Source: Fagopyrum homotropicum
Taxonomy: Eukaryota; Streptophyta; Magnoliopsida; Caryophyllales; Polygonaceae
Direction of reading: 5' to 3'
Length of the DNA: 64,000 bases
NCBI GenBank assembly: GCA_033239125.1
Contig: BSWB01000006.1
Span: 115,180,242-115,244,241, forward strand
The position numbers and the translations under genes were made by a program. This document shows positions 11,338-22,699 of this stretch, in pieces; position 1 is the first letter of the stretch; every line of letters starts with the position of its first letter. Below the pieces are notes generated by a model. It was not told where the DNA came from. It ran no database searches and worked only from the letters and a program-made list of their open reading frames with translations.

Positions 11338-12738
11338 TTAATGGGGTAGAAGAAGAAGAAGAAGGGGAAGAGAGGAAAGGGTTAGAGGAATCGTTAGAGT
11401 TGGAGTTTGAATGATTGTTACCAGAATTTTAGTTGTTTGTCCTCCAATTGTTGCTATTGGATCCTCTATTGTTGTTGTTGTAATTGTTGTTCCGGGAACC
11501 GTTGTTGTTGTTACGCTATCCGTTGTTGTTGTTCCTTTGCCCTTGCTCTTCCTTCTTGGTTTGTGCAACCAAGAGTTCCTTCAATTGCTTCACGTCGTTC
11601 TTCAAAGACGTGAGTTGATTGTTGTTAGGCTGAGTTGCCTGGAAGTTAACTCTTTTAACTCCACCTTCAGCTCCTTGGTGGGTGTACTTCTCCATATGCA
11701 AGGCTTTCTTCTCGATGAAGTCCCAAGCCTCGTCAATCGCCATGTCCATGAAGGTACCGGCGGAGAGTAGTTGGAGATTGAACTGGGTGCTTCCGTCCAG
11801 TCCCTTGAAGTATATCTCCAATAACTCTAACTTTGGAATCCCATGATGTGGGCAATCCAAAAGAATGTCCTTGAACCGCTCCCATGACTTAGACAAGCTC
11901 TCCTTGTCCTTCATAATGAAAGCATTGATCTTCCCTCTCATTTCAGCGGTATTCGCGGGGGAAAGAATTTCATCAAGAATTCCGTAGTCATCTCCTCCCA
12001 TGTGCTGATTTTTCCTGGAGGAAGAGATTGATACCAAGTAAGAGCTCTATCTTTTAAAGAAAAGTAAAAAGGTCTTAGCTTGTAGTTGTTATTTTCAATC
12101 CTCGGATGTCTCAAGGTCTCCATCAAGATCTCATAGTTTTGAAGATGTTGATGTGGTGATTCCTTCTCCATCCCTCCGAATTGGCATTGGCGAATCATGG
12201 ATAGAACTTGCGGTCGAAGTTCGTAGTCATGGTCCGCTGGATCTCCTAGGTTAACTCCTGGACGCCTCAGTTGTTGATTAGGGTCCATCCTTTGACCTAG
12301 GGTTTGTGGGATTCCTGCAAGAAGAACGTTTCGGACTGGCATCCGAGGTGGAAGTATCTCGGCCGGGGCGTCAGGTACTGGAACCTGCCTCGGTCGAGGG
12401 TCAGCAACTGGATCCTGCATCGGTCGAGGATTTGGAACTGGATCTTCCCTCGGTCGAAGTAGAATCTGGTCTCGTATGACGGCCATCTCTGCTTCAATTG
12501 CTTCAGTCTTGGTGCGAGTTTCTTCCTTCTCCCGCCTTAGTTCTTCCCAGCTGAGGCGTAGCAGCTCTAGCGCCTCTTTCAACTCGGCCTCAAGATCGCG
12601 GTTGTCTTGTTGGGCCATCTTTGCTTCTCTTAAGCGTCGCTTGTATGTCTTTTCTGGTTCGGGATCGTAAAGAACGATTTCCTTCCCAGTGCGGGTTCTT
12701 CGCTTATACCTAAGAAAGAACCTGCAAAAGTCACTCAA
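11338..12738 (-). pseudogene. gag: gag of Athila-A
   Basis: Starts at 12738 with MSDFCRFFLRYKRRTRTGKE, followed by a charged coiled-coil-like segment (EAELKEALELLRLSWEELRREKEE). Next comes a Pro/Arg-rich repeat (PRPMQDPVADPRPRQ) encoded by the CTCGGTCGAG words at 12360-12460. The retrotransposon gag domain follows (PHQHLQNYEILMETL, ALTWYQSLPPG, WEEMTTEFLMKFFP). A frameshift near 11950 moves to a second frame (12037-11516: RGKINAFIMKDKESLSKSWERF, GTFMDMAIDEAWDFIEKKA). An Asn-rich tail follows across further frame changes. Gag would form the particle and bind RNA. I see no CCHC knuckle. Not intact. Confidence 0.85.
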
Positions 12739-12808
12739 TTAGAGTGGTTAGTAGACACGGGGGCAAGTCCCCCAAAAGCAAACCGTAACCGGCTCGGTCT
12801 AGACCAAG

Positions 12809-12826
12809 TCCCCGGCAACGGCGCCA
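12809..12826 (-). other. Primer-binding site of Athila-A (tRNA-Asp)
   Basis: The plus strand reads TCCCCGGCAACGGCGCCA, identical to the 3' end of plant tRNA-Asp(GTC) including CCA. The minus strand is therefore complementary and would bind this primer. It lies six bases inside the LTR edge at 12833. No tRNA body adjoins it, so it is not a tRNA gene. Confidence 0.95.
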
Positions 12827-12832
12827 AAAACT

Positions 12833-13327
12833 TGTTCGCTCCAAACGTTGTGTGCAAGCTTTAAATTTATAACCCTAGATGTAAGCTTAAAACAAGGATG
12901 CGAACCCGCAGTGTACGGGTCAATCGTAGTAAAAAGCAAGGAATTCCAGGGGTCGATCACAGGGACTTAGTGAAACAAAGTCCAGTTACGGTATGCTTAT
13001 GTAAATACTAACCACAAAAGGTGATCAAAACAATCAAAGATGAATAAGAAGTCAATAAAGCAAACATGCAATTCTAGGGATTAAAGCATCTAGTTGTGGT
13101 TCCAACTCAAGATCTAAAGATAAGCGGACAAAGCTGAGATTTTTGCATAGGGAAGGTGTTACTAAGTGGAATAGATCACCGGGTAAGTCTCACTACTCAC
13201 TAATCCTAAACCGCAACTCCTATAACCGGGTAAGTCTCAAGGAATTAAGATAAAGAACTATAACCTCAAACTAACACACCATCTAAGGGAATAGAATCAA
13301 CCTTTACCGGGTAAGTCTCAGGCTAAC
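12833..13327 (-). repeat. Athila-A 5' LTR, first part (U5 side)
   Basis: Begins TGTTCGCTCC and runs parallel to 3159 onward, until GGCTAAC at 13321-13327, where Athila-A2 is inserted. It continues at 19738. Confidence 0.95.
13323..13327. repeat. Target-site duplication of Athila-A2 (CTAAC)
   Basis: CTAAC precedes the A2 terminus at 13328 and is repeated at 19733-19737 after the A2 terminus at 19732. The uninterrupted target (GGCTAACTCACAAAG) can be read in the intact LTR at about 3650. Confidence 0.97.
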
Positions 13328-15084
13328 TGTTCGCTCCAAATGGTGTGTGCAAGCTTTAAATTTATAACCCTAGACTTAAGCTTAAAACAAGGATGCGAAC
13401 CCGCAGTGTACGGGTCAATCGTAGTAAAAAGCAAGAAATTCCAGGGGTCGATCACAGGGACTCGGTGAAACAAAGTCAATAACGGTAAGCTTCGTGAATA
13501 CTAACCACAAGAGCAATTAACACAATCAAAGATGAATAAGAAGTCAATAAAGCAAACATGCAATTCTAGGGATTAAAGCATCTAGTTGTGGTTCCAACTC
13601 AAGATCTAAAGATAAGCGGACAAAGCTGAGATTTTTGCACGGGGAAGGTGTTACTAAAGTGGAGTAGATCACCGGGTAAGTCTCACTACTCACTAATCCA
13701 AAATCATAACTCCTATTACCGGGTAAGTCTCAACGAATCAAGATAAAGAACTATAACCTCAAACTAACACACCATCTAAGGGTATAGAATCAACCTTTAC
13801 CGGGTAAGTCTCAGGCTAACTCACAAAGATGGGATGGAAGCACACTCAATCCCCAATAAAGGATAAACCTTTATTACCTACACTTATAATCGTTGGTATA
13901 CAAACTAAGGAATTACCGGGTAAGTCTCATCCTAAGCTTGCTTTGAACCAGGAAAGGTGTAATAAGAATAGGATTTGGCAAACTCTAACACTTAACTCTC
14001 AGTTTAGGATCAGACAAGTCACCTCGGTCAGCCAGATTCCACCCCGGCCAAGATGTTCATCGATTGAACGAGATGCTTAGGGTTAAGGTTAAAGACTCGA
14101 ACTTTCAGGGTCCTACTGGAATCTAAGATTATTCTATCATTGTTTTCCCCACAACCTTCAGCCAATCACCCTAGAATTACACAAGGAAATTAGCCACTCA
14201 TCATCATTATGAAAGTATTAAATATATGGGAAGAAGGTGAATATTTGAACAAGAAGAATTTAATGGAAAAGACTTCAATAACTGAATCAAATATCACAAC
14301 AAAGCGTTCCTTGGATAGCAATCCAACAAGACAGGACAACAAGGAAGGGGATTAAAGACAATCTTACAAAACCCTCCAAAAAGCTATAAAAGCTATGATC
14401 TTCAATCTTCCTTCAACCTTCAAAAAGGTTCTTCGAAACTCCCAACTGGAGTATGGTTGCAGCAATGTATGTTGGATCTCGCAGCCTTCAATGGTGTATA
14501 AAGTGCTAAGTGGGGGTGATAGCGGATCCCGGATTTGTGGGAAATCCAACCCTTTTTATAGGAAAATAACCCTCCAAAGATAATAAATCTTAGAAAGATA
14601 TTTTCCCATAAAAATAGGCAAAATATAAGATCTTCTTCCTTCCAAGAGCCAAGCCCAAAAATATAAGATCACCTTCCAAAGATAAAAGATCTCAGCCAAG
14701 AATAAAATATTCTCGCCGCGTCCTAGGTGTTCGCCTCGGTCGAGTCGGCGTCTCTGGATCACCTCGGTCGAGATGAATCTCTGGTCAACCGAGGTGAGTC
14801 ATATCTGAATGTGAAATCTCTCAAAACTGGTCCAAAGTGAATCTTTAATCCATGGCTATGCTCCCTGGATGTAGCTCCAAATGACTCATGACTCCTTTTG
14901 CTCCTTTTTGATGCAAAACGTGCCATTTTACCTACAATTACAGCAAAACTAGGTGTAGACCTCGATTCCCGCAAAGGTAGATGAAATGGTAATATAATCA
15001 CATATTATACATGCTAACATGCAGATTATTGAAGATAAAACGTCCAAACAAACCCCAAAATATAGACTATAATTCATGCTATCA
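13328..15084 (-). repeat. Athila-A2 3' LTR
   Basis: TGTTCGCTCC...CATGCTATCA on the plus strand. It has the same internal features as the Athila-A LTRs: a minus-strand TATA at 14553-14560, ACCGGGTAAGTCTCA repeats, and CTCGGTCGAG word clusters near 14020-14075 and 14735-14795. Confidence 0.95.
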
Positions 15085-16765
15085 AAATACCCCATACTTA
15101 GCCCTTGCTTGTCCCCAAGCAAGTTCCACATATAGAAGACAAGATAGAATGGATTATAAGTCATGAAAATCAATGAAAAGTCTTTCAAAAAAAACATTTT
15201 TATGGTGTGTTACAATCATAGATCACTATAAGAGAATACTTCATGGAATTTAAAATCAATGCGTGTTCAAAACATTTTATAAATATAAGAAAGTTGTTCA
15301 TCTTTGCATAAAATCATAGAATGCATAATAAGTCATAATTATCGAAATTAATCATGCATAATCCAGTTTAAACTACTAAGTCAATCAACAAGCTCGAGGT
15401 CTCAAGGGCTTCCCAAAAGAAAGGTTAAGAAACGTGTAGGGTAGGGATGTATGTAAGGTAATGTGGTGCTAGAATCCGGGAAAAAGATATACTTCACTTT
15501 CACTTTGACTTGCAACATCTTCCACCAATAAGCTTTGCTTATTTCACACTTTTTCTTTTACTTTACTTTTTGGGATGCATGGACAGAGGTGCACAATAAC
15601 CGAAGCCTAGGAAATCAGCAATCATCAATTTCTTGAGATGCATCAAACCCTTGATGCACATACCATGACCCGTTAGGAATATCGCTCAATCCGACTTTGG
15701 CAAGACACAAACACCCGACTATGTGAATGGTGCCGAGTTACTCATCTTCATGATTGACTTCCCCAAACCTATTATTACTTTCTAACACTTTCACTTCCAG
15801 CCAACTTCTCAACTTTAACTTCACTTGCTTTCACCACTTCGCTTGCTTCCAAATTCCCGGATAGGTAAAGTGAGGCAAAATGTATATGAGGGGCTAAGCA
15901 TGATCAAGAGGAAGAAGAGAGAAGAATGAATTGCCTTGGTCTTTCCAGGAAGAAAGTGAGAGAACTCATAATGTGGTGTCAACCTTCAAATTCAACATAG
16001 TTTGGATAAAAACAAAGTATTAAACATGCCAATAATTTTAAACAAAGCATTTAGCAACTTAAACATATTATAAAACCTTTCAAACACATAAAGAATTTAA
16101 AACCAGTCAGTAAGCAAAATCTTCACTGAGATCATATCCAGATAAGAAGCACAAAAATCGTTTTCGAAAACTCTCAGTTAACCCACCTCGGTCGAGGTCC
16201 AAAATTTTTTTTTTAAACCAGTTTTCTTTCAGTTTCGACGTTTTTCTCAATCAAATAACCTGTAAGTATTCATGCAATCTTAGATAAATATATAGAAGCA
16301 ACTGAAGCATAAAATATCACATATCTAATCAAGTAGAGTCATACATAAGTGTCAAATATCACATAAACACCCCATACTTGGGACACACTGTCCCAGTGGG
16401 TCAAAATAAGTCTAAGGACAAGATACTCACCGAATATAGCTAAACTGCATGAAGAAGTAAGAAACAGCTCCCAGATAAGACCATCTCGGTTGGCGAAGCA
16501 CATCTCGGTCGAGGTGTTCTGACAGTACCCGAGATGTATCTCAGTAAAGCTCGTTTCCTCAACTTCTCGAAATTTTGTTCTTCCAGTGTAGCTCCTGAAC
16601 TGTGATCCTTCCTCTTGGAATACCTGGTTGTTGTCTAGAGGAAAACAAAAACAAAGCAACTATCTAAACTAAACTAGAAAAGGGAGAAGAAAACAATACC
16701 TTGGGTTGCCTCCCAAGAAGCGCTTGGTTTAAGGTCGCTAGCTGGACCCTTCTCCATAGAATTAC
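15085..16765 (-). other. Athila-A2 PPT and 3' untranslated region
   Basis: The PPT (minus-strand AAGTATGGGGTATTT) adjoins the LTR. The conserved 3' block is at about 15557-15765. The second PPT-like stretch is at 16368-16395 (ACCCCATACTTGGGACACACTG begins it). Palindromic words are at 16185-16200 and 16484-16540. The post-pol block CTTGGGTTGCCTCCC is at 16700. The env-like ORF present in Athila-A between these marks is absent. Confidence 0.75.
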
Positions 16766-17851
16766 TCAATGTACCTTGAACACCATGGAGTGCTCATCAC
16801 ATCCATCATAAAATTCTTCCAAAAAGGTTCCGGTTCCTAATTTCACCGGCAAATGGTAAGATCTCCCACGTACAAGCTTGTATGGTTTGATTCTCACCGG
16901 AATCCTTCTAGCCTTCATGCACTTCGATGGGACATAATCTAGCCTTGCGTCCCATCCTTTCGTTGATCGAGAAAACAACTTCTCGAGAATCCTAGTAGCT
17001 TCCCCATCTTTAGCATGGGGATGGTACAAGGTCCTTAGCATGCAAGGGACCCCATACTTGAACAAAAGATACTTTATCGCCTTAACGGTGAAGTGCTTGC
17101 AAATTCCACTCCTTATAATCCAAGGAGCATCTTCTTCCAACAATTTCAAGGGAGGCTTCATCTTGATCTTGGGAGGTTCTTTCGGAAGAGACCTCCAACT
17201 CTTCGGTGCTTCCCTAAAGAAATTTAGAACTTTAGTAGGAAATTCAAATGGAGTAAGAGGAATTACCTTGTAAAGCCTTCCAAAGCTTGGGTCAAGTTTC
17301 ATGTTAGGTTGATAATCAACACACAAAATCTCTCTCAACTCAGCTGATCTTTCTTCCATCTTGGCCACAATCTCAGTAATTTGGCCAAGGTTCTCTGCAT
17401 CTTCCACTTTCAGTTTTGCAGATTCTTCCATCTCGGCCGAAATCGTTTCCATCTCGACCGAGGTCTCAACAGTTGGATCGAGACCTTCCATGTCCTCCTC
17501 TTCCTCAGAAGTTTCAGGAGAAATTTCTGGTTCGATCGGGGGAATGCTCGAAATGTGCAACACTTCCTCATGCTCCTTCATCGGTCTAGCATAGGATAGG
17601 GTGCTTTCCTTGAGCTCCGCCACCCTCTTCATCATCTTCTCCAATCTTGATTCGAGAGAATCTTCAAGAGGTTGCTCATAGGTGTTTCTAGGGATATTCT
17701 TCTCATCCCATATTGCAAGTTCCTGATTAATGGCCTCTTCTCTTTCCCATTCATTGTTGAACCAATATAAGGAATATTTCTCCTCCAAGTATTCATAATG
17801 ATCCGCCCTAGCACTTTGTCTTGCTATCCAGGCTGGATCAAACATAGCCAT
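16766..17851 (-). CDS. Intact 361-codon ORF of Athila-A2: Glu-rich N-terminus, integrase-like C-terminus
   Basis: A single uninterrupted frame from ATG at 17851 to 16766. Residues 1-110 are polar and charged (DHYEYLEEKYSLYWFNNEW; helical KMMKRVAELKE). Residues 115-190 are very acidic (SEEEEDMEG, with VEMETISAEMEE over a palindromic-word cluster at 17430-17465). From about residue 245 it resembles integrase: KYLLFKYGVP, LYHPHAKDGEATRILEKLF, GWDARLDYVP, PYKLVRGRSYHLPVKL. This parallels KALLSKYGV, YHPQTSG, ILEK, WSMKLDDALW and NLVYGKSCHFPVEL of Athila-A. The NDGG motif with the second catalytic Asp is replaced (RSGICKHF) and there is no zinc finger or first-Asp region. It cannot be an active integrase. 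Its real function is unknown; it could be a regulator or simply a relic. Confidence 0.75.
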   Translation of the reverse strand: MAMFDPAWIARQSARADHYEYLEEKYSLYWFNNEWEREEAINQELAIWDEKNIPRNTYEQPLEDSLESRLEKMMKRVAELKESTLSYARPMKEHEEVLHISSIPPIEPEISPETSEEEEDMEGLDPTVETSVEMETISAEMEESAKLKVEDAENLGQITEIVAKMEERSAELREILCVDYQPNMKLDPSFGRLYKVIPLTPFEFPTKVLNFFREAPKSWRSLPKEPPKIKMKPPLKLLEEDAPWIIRSGICKHFTVKAIKYLLFKYGVPCMLRTLYHPHAKDGEATRILEKLFSRSTKGWDARLDYVPSKCMKARRIPVRIKPYKLVRGRSYHLPVKLGTGTFLEEFYDGCDEHSMVFKVH

Positions 17852-17951
17852 CAGAAATCCTGAAAACTACAAAACTCATAGAAAGAGTAGTTAGTAGAAA
17901 CAGGGGCAAGTGCCCTGAAAGCAAACCGCAACCGGCTCGGTCTAGACAAAA

Positions 17952-17969
17952 TCCCCGGCAACGGCGCCA
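17952..17969 (-). other. Primer-binding site of Athila-A2 (tRNA-Asp)
   Basis: Plus-strand TCCCCGGCAACGGCGCCA, exactly the tRNA-Asp 3' end, six bases before the LTR at 17976. Confidence 0.95.
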
Positions 17970-17975
17970 AAAACT

Positions 17976-19732
17976 TGTTCGCTCCAAACGGTGTGTGCAA
18001 GCTTTAAATTTATAACCCTAGACTTAAGCTTAAAACAAGGATGCGAACCCGCAGTGTACGGGTCAATCGTAGTAAAAAGCAAGAAATTCCAGGGGTCGAT
18101 CACAGGGACTCGGTGAAACAAAGTCAATAACGGTAAGCTTCGTGAATACTAACCACAAGAGCAATTTACACAATCAAAGATGAATAAGAAGTCAATAAAG
18201 CAAACATGCAATTCTAGGGATTAAAGCATCTAGTTGTGGTTCCAACTCAAGATCTAAAGATAAGCGGACAAAGCTGAGATTTTTGCACGGGGAAGGTGTT
18301 ACTAAAGTGGAGTAGATCACCGGGTAAGTCTCACTACTCACTAATCCAAAATCGTAACTCCTATTCCCGGGTAAGTCTCAAGGAATCAAGATAAAAAACT
18401 ATAACCTCAAACTAACACACCATCTAAGGGAATAGAATCAACCTTTACCGGGTAAGTCTTAGGCTAACTCACAAAGATGGGATGGAAGCACACTCAAACC
18501 CCAATAAAGGATAAACCTTTATTACCTACACTTATGATCGTTGGTATACAAACTAAGGAATTACCGGGTAAGTCTCATCCTAAGCTTGCTTTGAACCAGG
18601 AAAGGTGTAATAAGAATAGGATTTGGCAAACTCTAACGCTTAACTCTCAGTTTAGGATCAGACAAGTCACCTCGGTCAGCCAGATTCCACCCCGGTCGAG
18701 ATGTTCATCGACTGAACGAGATGCTTAGGGTTAAGGTTAAAGACTCGAACTTTCAGGGTCCTACTGGAATCTAAGATTATTCTATCATTGTTTTCCCCAC
18801 AACCTTCAGCCAATCACCCTAGAATTACACAAGGAAATTAGCCACTCATCATCATTATGAAAGTATTAAATATATGGGAAGAAGGTGAATATTTGAACAA
18901 GAAGAATTTAATGGAAAAGACTTCAATAACTGAATCAAATATCACAACAAAGCGTTCCTTGGATAGCAATCCAACAAGACAGGACAACAAGGAAGGGGAT
19001 TAAAGACAATCTTACAAAACCCTCCAAAAAGCTATAAAAGCTATGATCTTCAATCTTCCTTCAACCTTCAAAAAGGTTCTTCGAAACTCCCAACTGGAGT
19101 ATGGTTGCAGCAATGTATGCTGGATCTCGCAGCCTTCAATGGTGTATAAAGTGCTAAGTGGGGGTGATAGCGGATCCCGGATTTGTGGGAAATCCAACCC
19201 TTTTTATAGGAAAATAACCCTCCAAAGATAATAAATCTTAGAAAGATATTTTCCCATAAAAATAGGCAAAATATAAGATCTTCTTCCTTCCAAGAACCAA
19301 GCCCAAAAATATAAGATCACCTTCCAAAGATAAAAGATCTCAGCCAAGAATAAAATATTCTCGCCGCGTCCTAGGTGTTCGCCTCGGTCGAGTCGGCGTC
19401 TCTGGATCACCTCGGTCGAGATGAATCTCTGGTCAACCGAGGTGAGTCATATCTGAATGTGAAATCTCTCAAAACTGGTCCAAAGTGAATCTTTAATCCA
19501 TGGCTATGCTCCCTGGATGTAGCTCCAAATGACTCATGACTCCTTTTGCTCCTTTTTGATGCAAAACGTGCCATTTTACCTACAATTACAGCAAAACTAG
19601 GTGTAGACCTCGATTCCCGCAAAGGTAGATGAAATGGTAATATAATCACATATTATACATGCTAACATGCAGATTATTGAAGATAAAACGTCCAAACAAA
19701 CCCCAAAATATAGACTATAATTCATGCTATCA
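17976..19732 (-). repeat. Athila-A2 5' LTR
   Basis: A 1757-bp pair of 13328-15084, with a TATA box on the minus strand at 19201-19208 that would drive the 361-codon ORF. It ends CATGCTATCA, followed by the repeated target CTAAC. Confidence 0.95.
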
Positions 19733-19737
19733 CTAAC

Positions 19738-20999
19738 TCACAAAGATGGGATGGAAGCACACTCAAACCCCAATAAAGGATAAACCTTTATTACATACAC
19801 TTATGATCTTAGGTATACAAACTAAGGAATTACCGGGTAAGTCTCATCCTAAGCTTGCATTGAACCAGGAAGGGTATAATAAGAATAGGATTTGGCAAAC
19901 TCTAACACTTAACTCTCAATTTCGGGTCAGATAAGTCACCTCGGTCAGCCAAATTCCACCCCGGCCGAGATGTTCATCGACTGAGCGAGATGCTTAGGGT
20001 TAAGATTAAAGACTCGAACTTTCAGGGTCCTACTGTGATTAAGATTATTCTATCATTGTTTTTCCCACAACCTTCAGCCAATCACCCTAGAATCACACAA
20101 GGAAATTAGCCACTCATCATCATGAAAGTATTAATCAAATATATGGGAAGAAGGTGAATATTTGAACAAGAAGAATTTAATGTAAAGACTTTAATAACTG
20201 AATCAAATATCACAACAAAAGCGTTCCTTGGATATAAATCCAACAAGCAAGACAACAAGGAAGAGAATCTAAGGTAATCTTACAAGAAAACCTCCAAAAG
20301 CTATAAAAGCTACAATCTTCAATCTTCCTTCAACCTTCAAAAAGGTTTTTCAAATCTCCCAACTGGAGTATGGCTGCTGCGGTGTATAAACCCTGATTGA
20401 TGGTATAGCATGATATTGGATTTGTGGAAATCCAACCCTTTTTATAGGATAATAACCCTCCGAAGATAAGATATCTTAGAAAGATCTCTTCCCATAAAAA
20501 TAGGTAAAATATAAGATCTAGTATATCTTCTTCCTTCCAGGAGCCAAGCCCAAAAATATAAGATCACTTTCCAAAGATAAAAGATCTCAGCCAAGAATAA
20601 AATATTCTCGTCGCGTCCTAGGTATTCGCCTCGGTCGAGTCGACTTCCCTGGATCACCTCGGTCGAGATGAATCTATGGTCAACCGAGGTGAGTCACAAC
20701 TGAATGTGAAATCTCTCAAAACTGGTCCAAAGTGAATCTCAAATCCATGGCCATGCTTCCTGGATGGTTCCTTATGTTCCTCAATGTAGCTCCAATGACT
20801 TCATAGCTCATCTTGCTCCTTTTTGATGCAAAACGTGCCATTTTACCTACGATTACAACAAAACTAGGTGTAGACCTCGATTCCCGCAAAGGTAGATGAA
20901 ATGGTAATATAATCACATAATATACATACAAACATGCAGATTATGAAAGATAAAACGTCCAAACAAACCCTAAAATATAGACTATAATTCATGCTATCA
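19738..20999 (-). repeat. Athila-A 5' LTR, second part (U3 side)
   Basis: Resumes with TCACAAAGATGGGATGG exactly where the first part stopped and ends CATGCTATCA at 20999. TATA on the minus strand at 20439-20446. Word clusters at about 19935-19990 and 20625-20700. Confidence 0.95.
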
Positions 21000-21004
21000 G
21001 GTGC
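21000..21004. repeat. Target-site duplication of Athila-A, right copy (GGTGC)
   Basis: Identical to 3154-3158; the copia frame continues immediately after it. Confidence 0.95.
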
Positions 21005-21394
21005 AACATATCTGTTTATTCATGCATGATCCTAGGGAGCCACACTTTACAACTCTCAAGTGCATTATTCACTACATTGCTGACACTTCCACTCTTGGTA
21101 TTACCATCTCTGCCTCGCCTAAGTCTGATCTTATTTCTTATACAAATGTTGATTGAGGAGGTTGTCCGGATACTCGTCGCTCTACTTCTGGCTATCATGT
21201 CTTCTTTAATGACATATTGCTCTTTTGGTCTGCCAAAAGGAAATCTGTTGTATCCCGGTCTAGCGATGAGGCCGAATACAAAGGGGTTTCCAATGTTGTC
21301 TCTGAGTGTTCCTGCTTATGTAACATTCTTTTGGAGTTTCATTGTCCGCTCTCCAAAGCGTCTTTCATGTACACTAACAACGTTTTGGCCACAT
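21005..21394 (+). pseudogene. pol: Copia element piece 3 (RNase H)
   Basis: Continues the RT from 3158: QHICLFMHDPREPHFTTLK, TLGITISASPKSDLISY, then GGCPDTRRSTSGYHVFFND, LLFWSAKRKSVVSRSSDEAEYKG and NILLEFHCPLSKASF. These are standard copia RNase H phrases. Stops and one frame change are present. The sequence breaks at VLAT (21394) and the next expected residues (YLASNPVQHQR) occur at 35771. The break carries the 5-bp duplication CACAT. Confidence 0.9.
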
Positions 21395-22694
21395 TGTTAT
21401 GCAAAAATATTACAAGAAAATAAAATTGCGTAACACATTTCATTTGAAATATGTTTATTAAAGTTCGACCCATAGTCGTGTATTCTCACAATTCTAAAAC
21501 AATATTGATACACTCTTGATGACCTCTTCACCTTTTCTTAAGTATTTGGTCTGCACCTGACGGGTTGCCTACGTACCTTCCCTCAGAAGGATCAAGCCTT
21601 AAGTAGTTCATAGGGATATTTTTGTGGACTTTAGATTTCCATGTATCATATGTCGGATCCAAACCCACCTTCTATAAAGGGTTTTCAAAAAATCCGCATT
21701 AATTATCAATTGCATTCCTCCCTTTTCACGCATCACCGGAATCACTTGGACCCACCTTCTATGAAGGGTTTTCCAAATTATCCGACTATCATTTGCGCAT
21801 GAGAAATTCATTAGTTGGATATCTCTCTCTTTTTCTTCTCTTTGTTTGGGGTATGATTGAACTCGACGAGTTTCCTTCGTATCTGTTTCAACAGAATCAA
21901 GTCAAACGTAGTTCTCAATAGAACTTTCGTTTGGGTATCAACTTGGAATTTGTGATTGAACTCAATAGTCGTGAAATTGAGTTTCCTACATACCCTTTTG
22001 TAGGGATCAAATCATACGAAGTTCTTTACCTCAACAATCGGATTTTGACGTATTTGAAACTTGTGATTGAATCCGATTATTTATTAATCGAATTACCTAC
22101 GTACTCCTTGGTGAAGATCTAATCACACGTAGTTCTGCCCAATGCTCTCTTTATTTGCCCTTTTCATAGACCAAATAAACTTGAGCTTGATATTTTGGTT
22201 TCAAGGAGTGTGATAATGCAATATCCGTGTCCTCCATTATAGAATTTGATGTAGTGCCCAACAACTTTTGAGAACGGTTGCACCACAATTAACTTGTATC
22301 ATTCGAAACTATTAGTTTCAATCTAACTACGGGTCTTCATTCCCTGCATAAGGTTGAATAAATACAAGAGACATTCAACGAGAAAAAGACACTATATCGA
22401 GTAAAAGTTTTGATCATCTCAGTGTTGAACAAATGGTTCTCTTTCGTTGTTGACTTTTATCATTTGATCGATTCACATCTATTATATCTTGAATTTTTAC
22501 GCGCTTTTAGATTTTGAGAAATTAAAGTCTTCTCAACTGTTCCTTTCTACATTCTCTCGTCCTTGTACTTAACTCATTTCTTTTACTTCACAAACTTACG
22601 GAAGTAAAATACTCCTTGAGCTCTTCTTCTCTAGAACTTGATTGTAACCGACCCATTTTAAAGTGCATGACTTCTTGGCAATGAAAGATTTATA
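21395..22694. other. Left part of an unclassified insertion in copia RNase H
   Basis: 1.3 kb with no supported gene. It holds four degenerate copies of a CCTACGTAC...GATCAAGTCA...ACGTAGTTC motif (about 21570-22135). The phrase CCCACCTTCTATGAAGGGTTTTCC occurs twice (21662 and 21749, imperfect). The rest is AT-rich. Together with 32799-35765 it makes a 4.3-kb insertion flanked by CACAT, into which Athila-B later inserted. I do not recognise the element type. Confidence 0.5.
21570..22135. repeat. Degenerate repeats with CTACGT...ACGTAG arms
   Basis: Copies at about 21571-21609, 21869-21912, 21984-22026 and 22101-22134, the last three roughly 115 bp apart. Each has a CTACGTAC-like left arm and an ACGTAGTTC-like right arm, which are inverted repeats of each other and could form a stem. 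Confidence 0.6.
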
Positions 22695-22699
22695 AAAAT
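22695..22699. repeat. Target-site duplication of Athila-B (AAAAT)
   Basis: AAAAT before the LTR terminus at 22700, repeated at 32794-32798 after the other LTR terminus. Confidence 0.9.

Larger units (their letters stand above)
13328..19732 (-). mobile_element. Athila-A2: short non-autonomous Athila nested in the Athila-A 5' LTR
   Basis: A 6405-bp minus-strand element with two 1757-bp LTRs, a tRNA-Asp PBS (17952-17969), PPT (15085-15101) and TSD CTAAC. It has no gag, protease, RT or RNase H. Its internal region (about 2.9 kb) holds a single long ORF (16766-17851) and the conserved 3' UTR. By eye the LTRs differ at roughly 14 sites, below 1 percent, so this is a recent insertion. All enzymes must have come from another element. 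Confidence 0.95.
3159..20999 (-). mobile_element. Athila-A: Ty3/gypsy Athila-type retrotransposon, lacking RT/RNase H
   Basis: The minus-strand element has LTRs of about 1757 bp, a PBS matching the tRNA-Asp 3' end, gag, a protease-integrase ORF, an Athila ORF1/env-like ORF and a PPT. Its 5' LTR is interrupted by Athila-A2 (13328-19732); without it the element is about 11.4 kb. TSD GGTGC on both sides. The usual RT and RNase H (about 1.7 kb) are missing between protease and integrase, yet the reading frame stays open across the junction. The LTRs differ at only scattered positions, so the insertion is fairly young. Lineage is inferred from the tRNA-Asp PBS and the extra 3' ORF. Confidence 0.92.

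Noticed and set aside
12809..12826. Sequence identical to a tRNA-Asp 3' end
   Set aside because: Only 18 nt with no tRNA body, located exactly at the LTR edge in four elements; it is the primer-binding site.
21570..22135. CRISPR-like spaced repeats
   Set aside because: Only four degenerate copies with irregular spacing in a plant genome context; not a CRISPR array.
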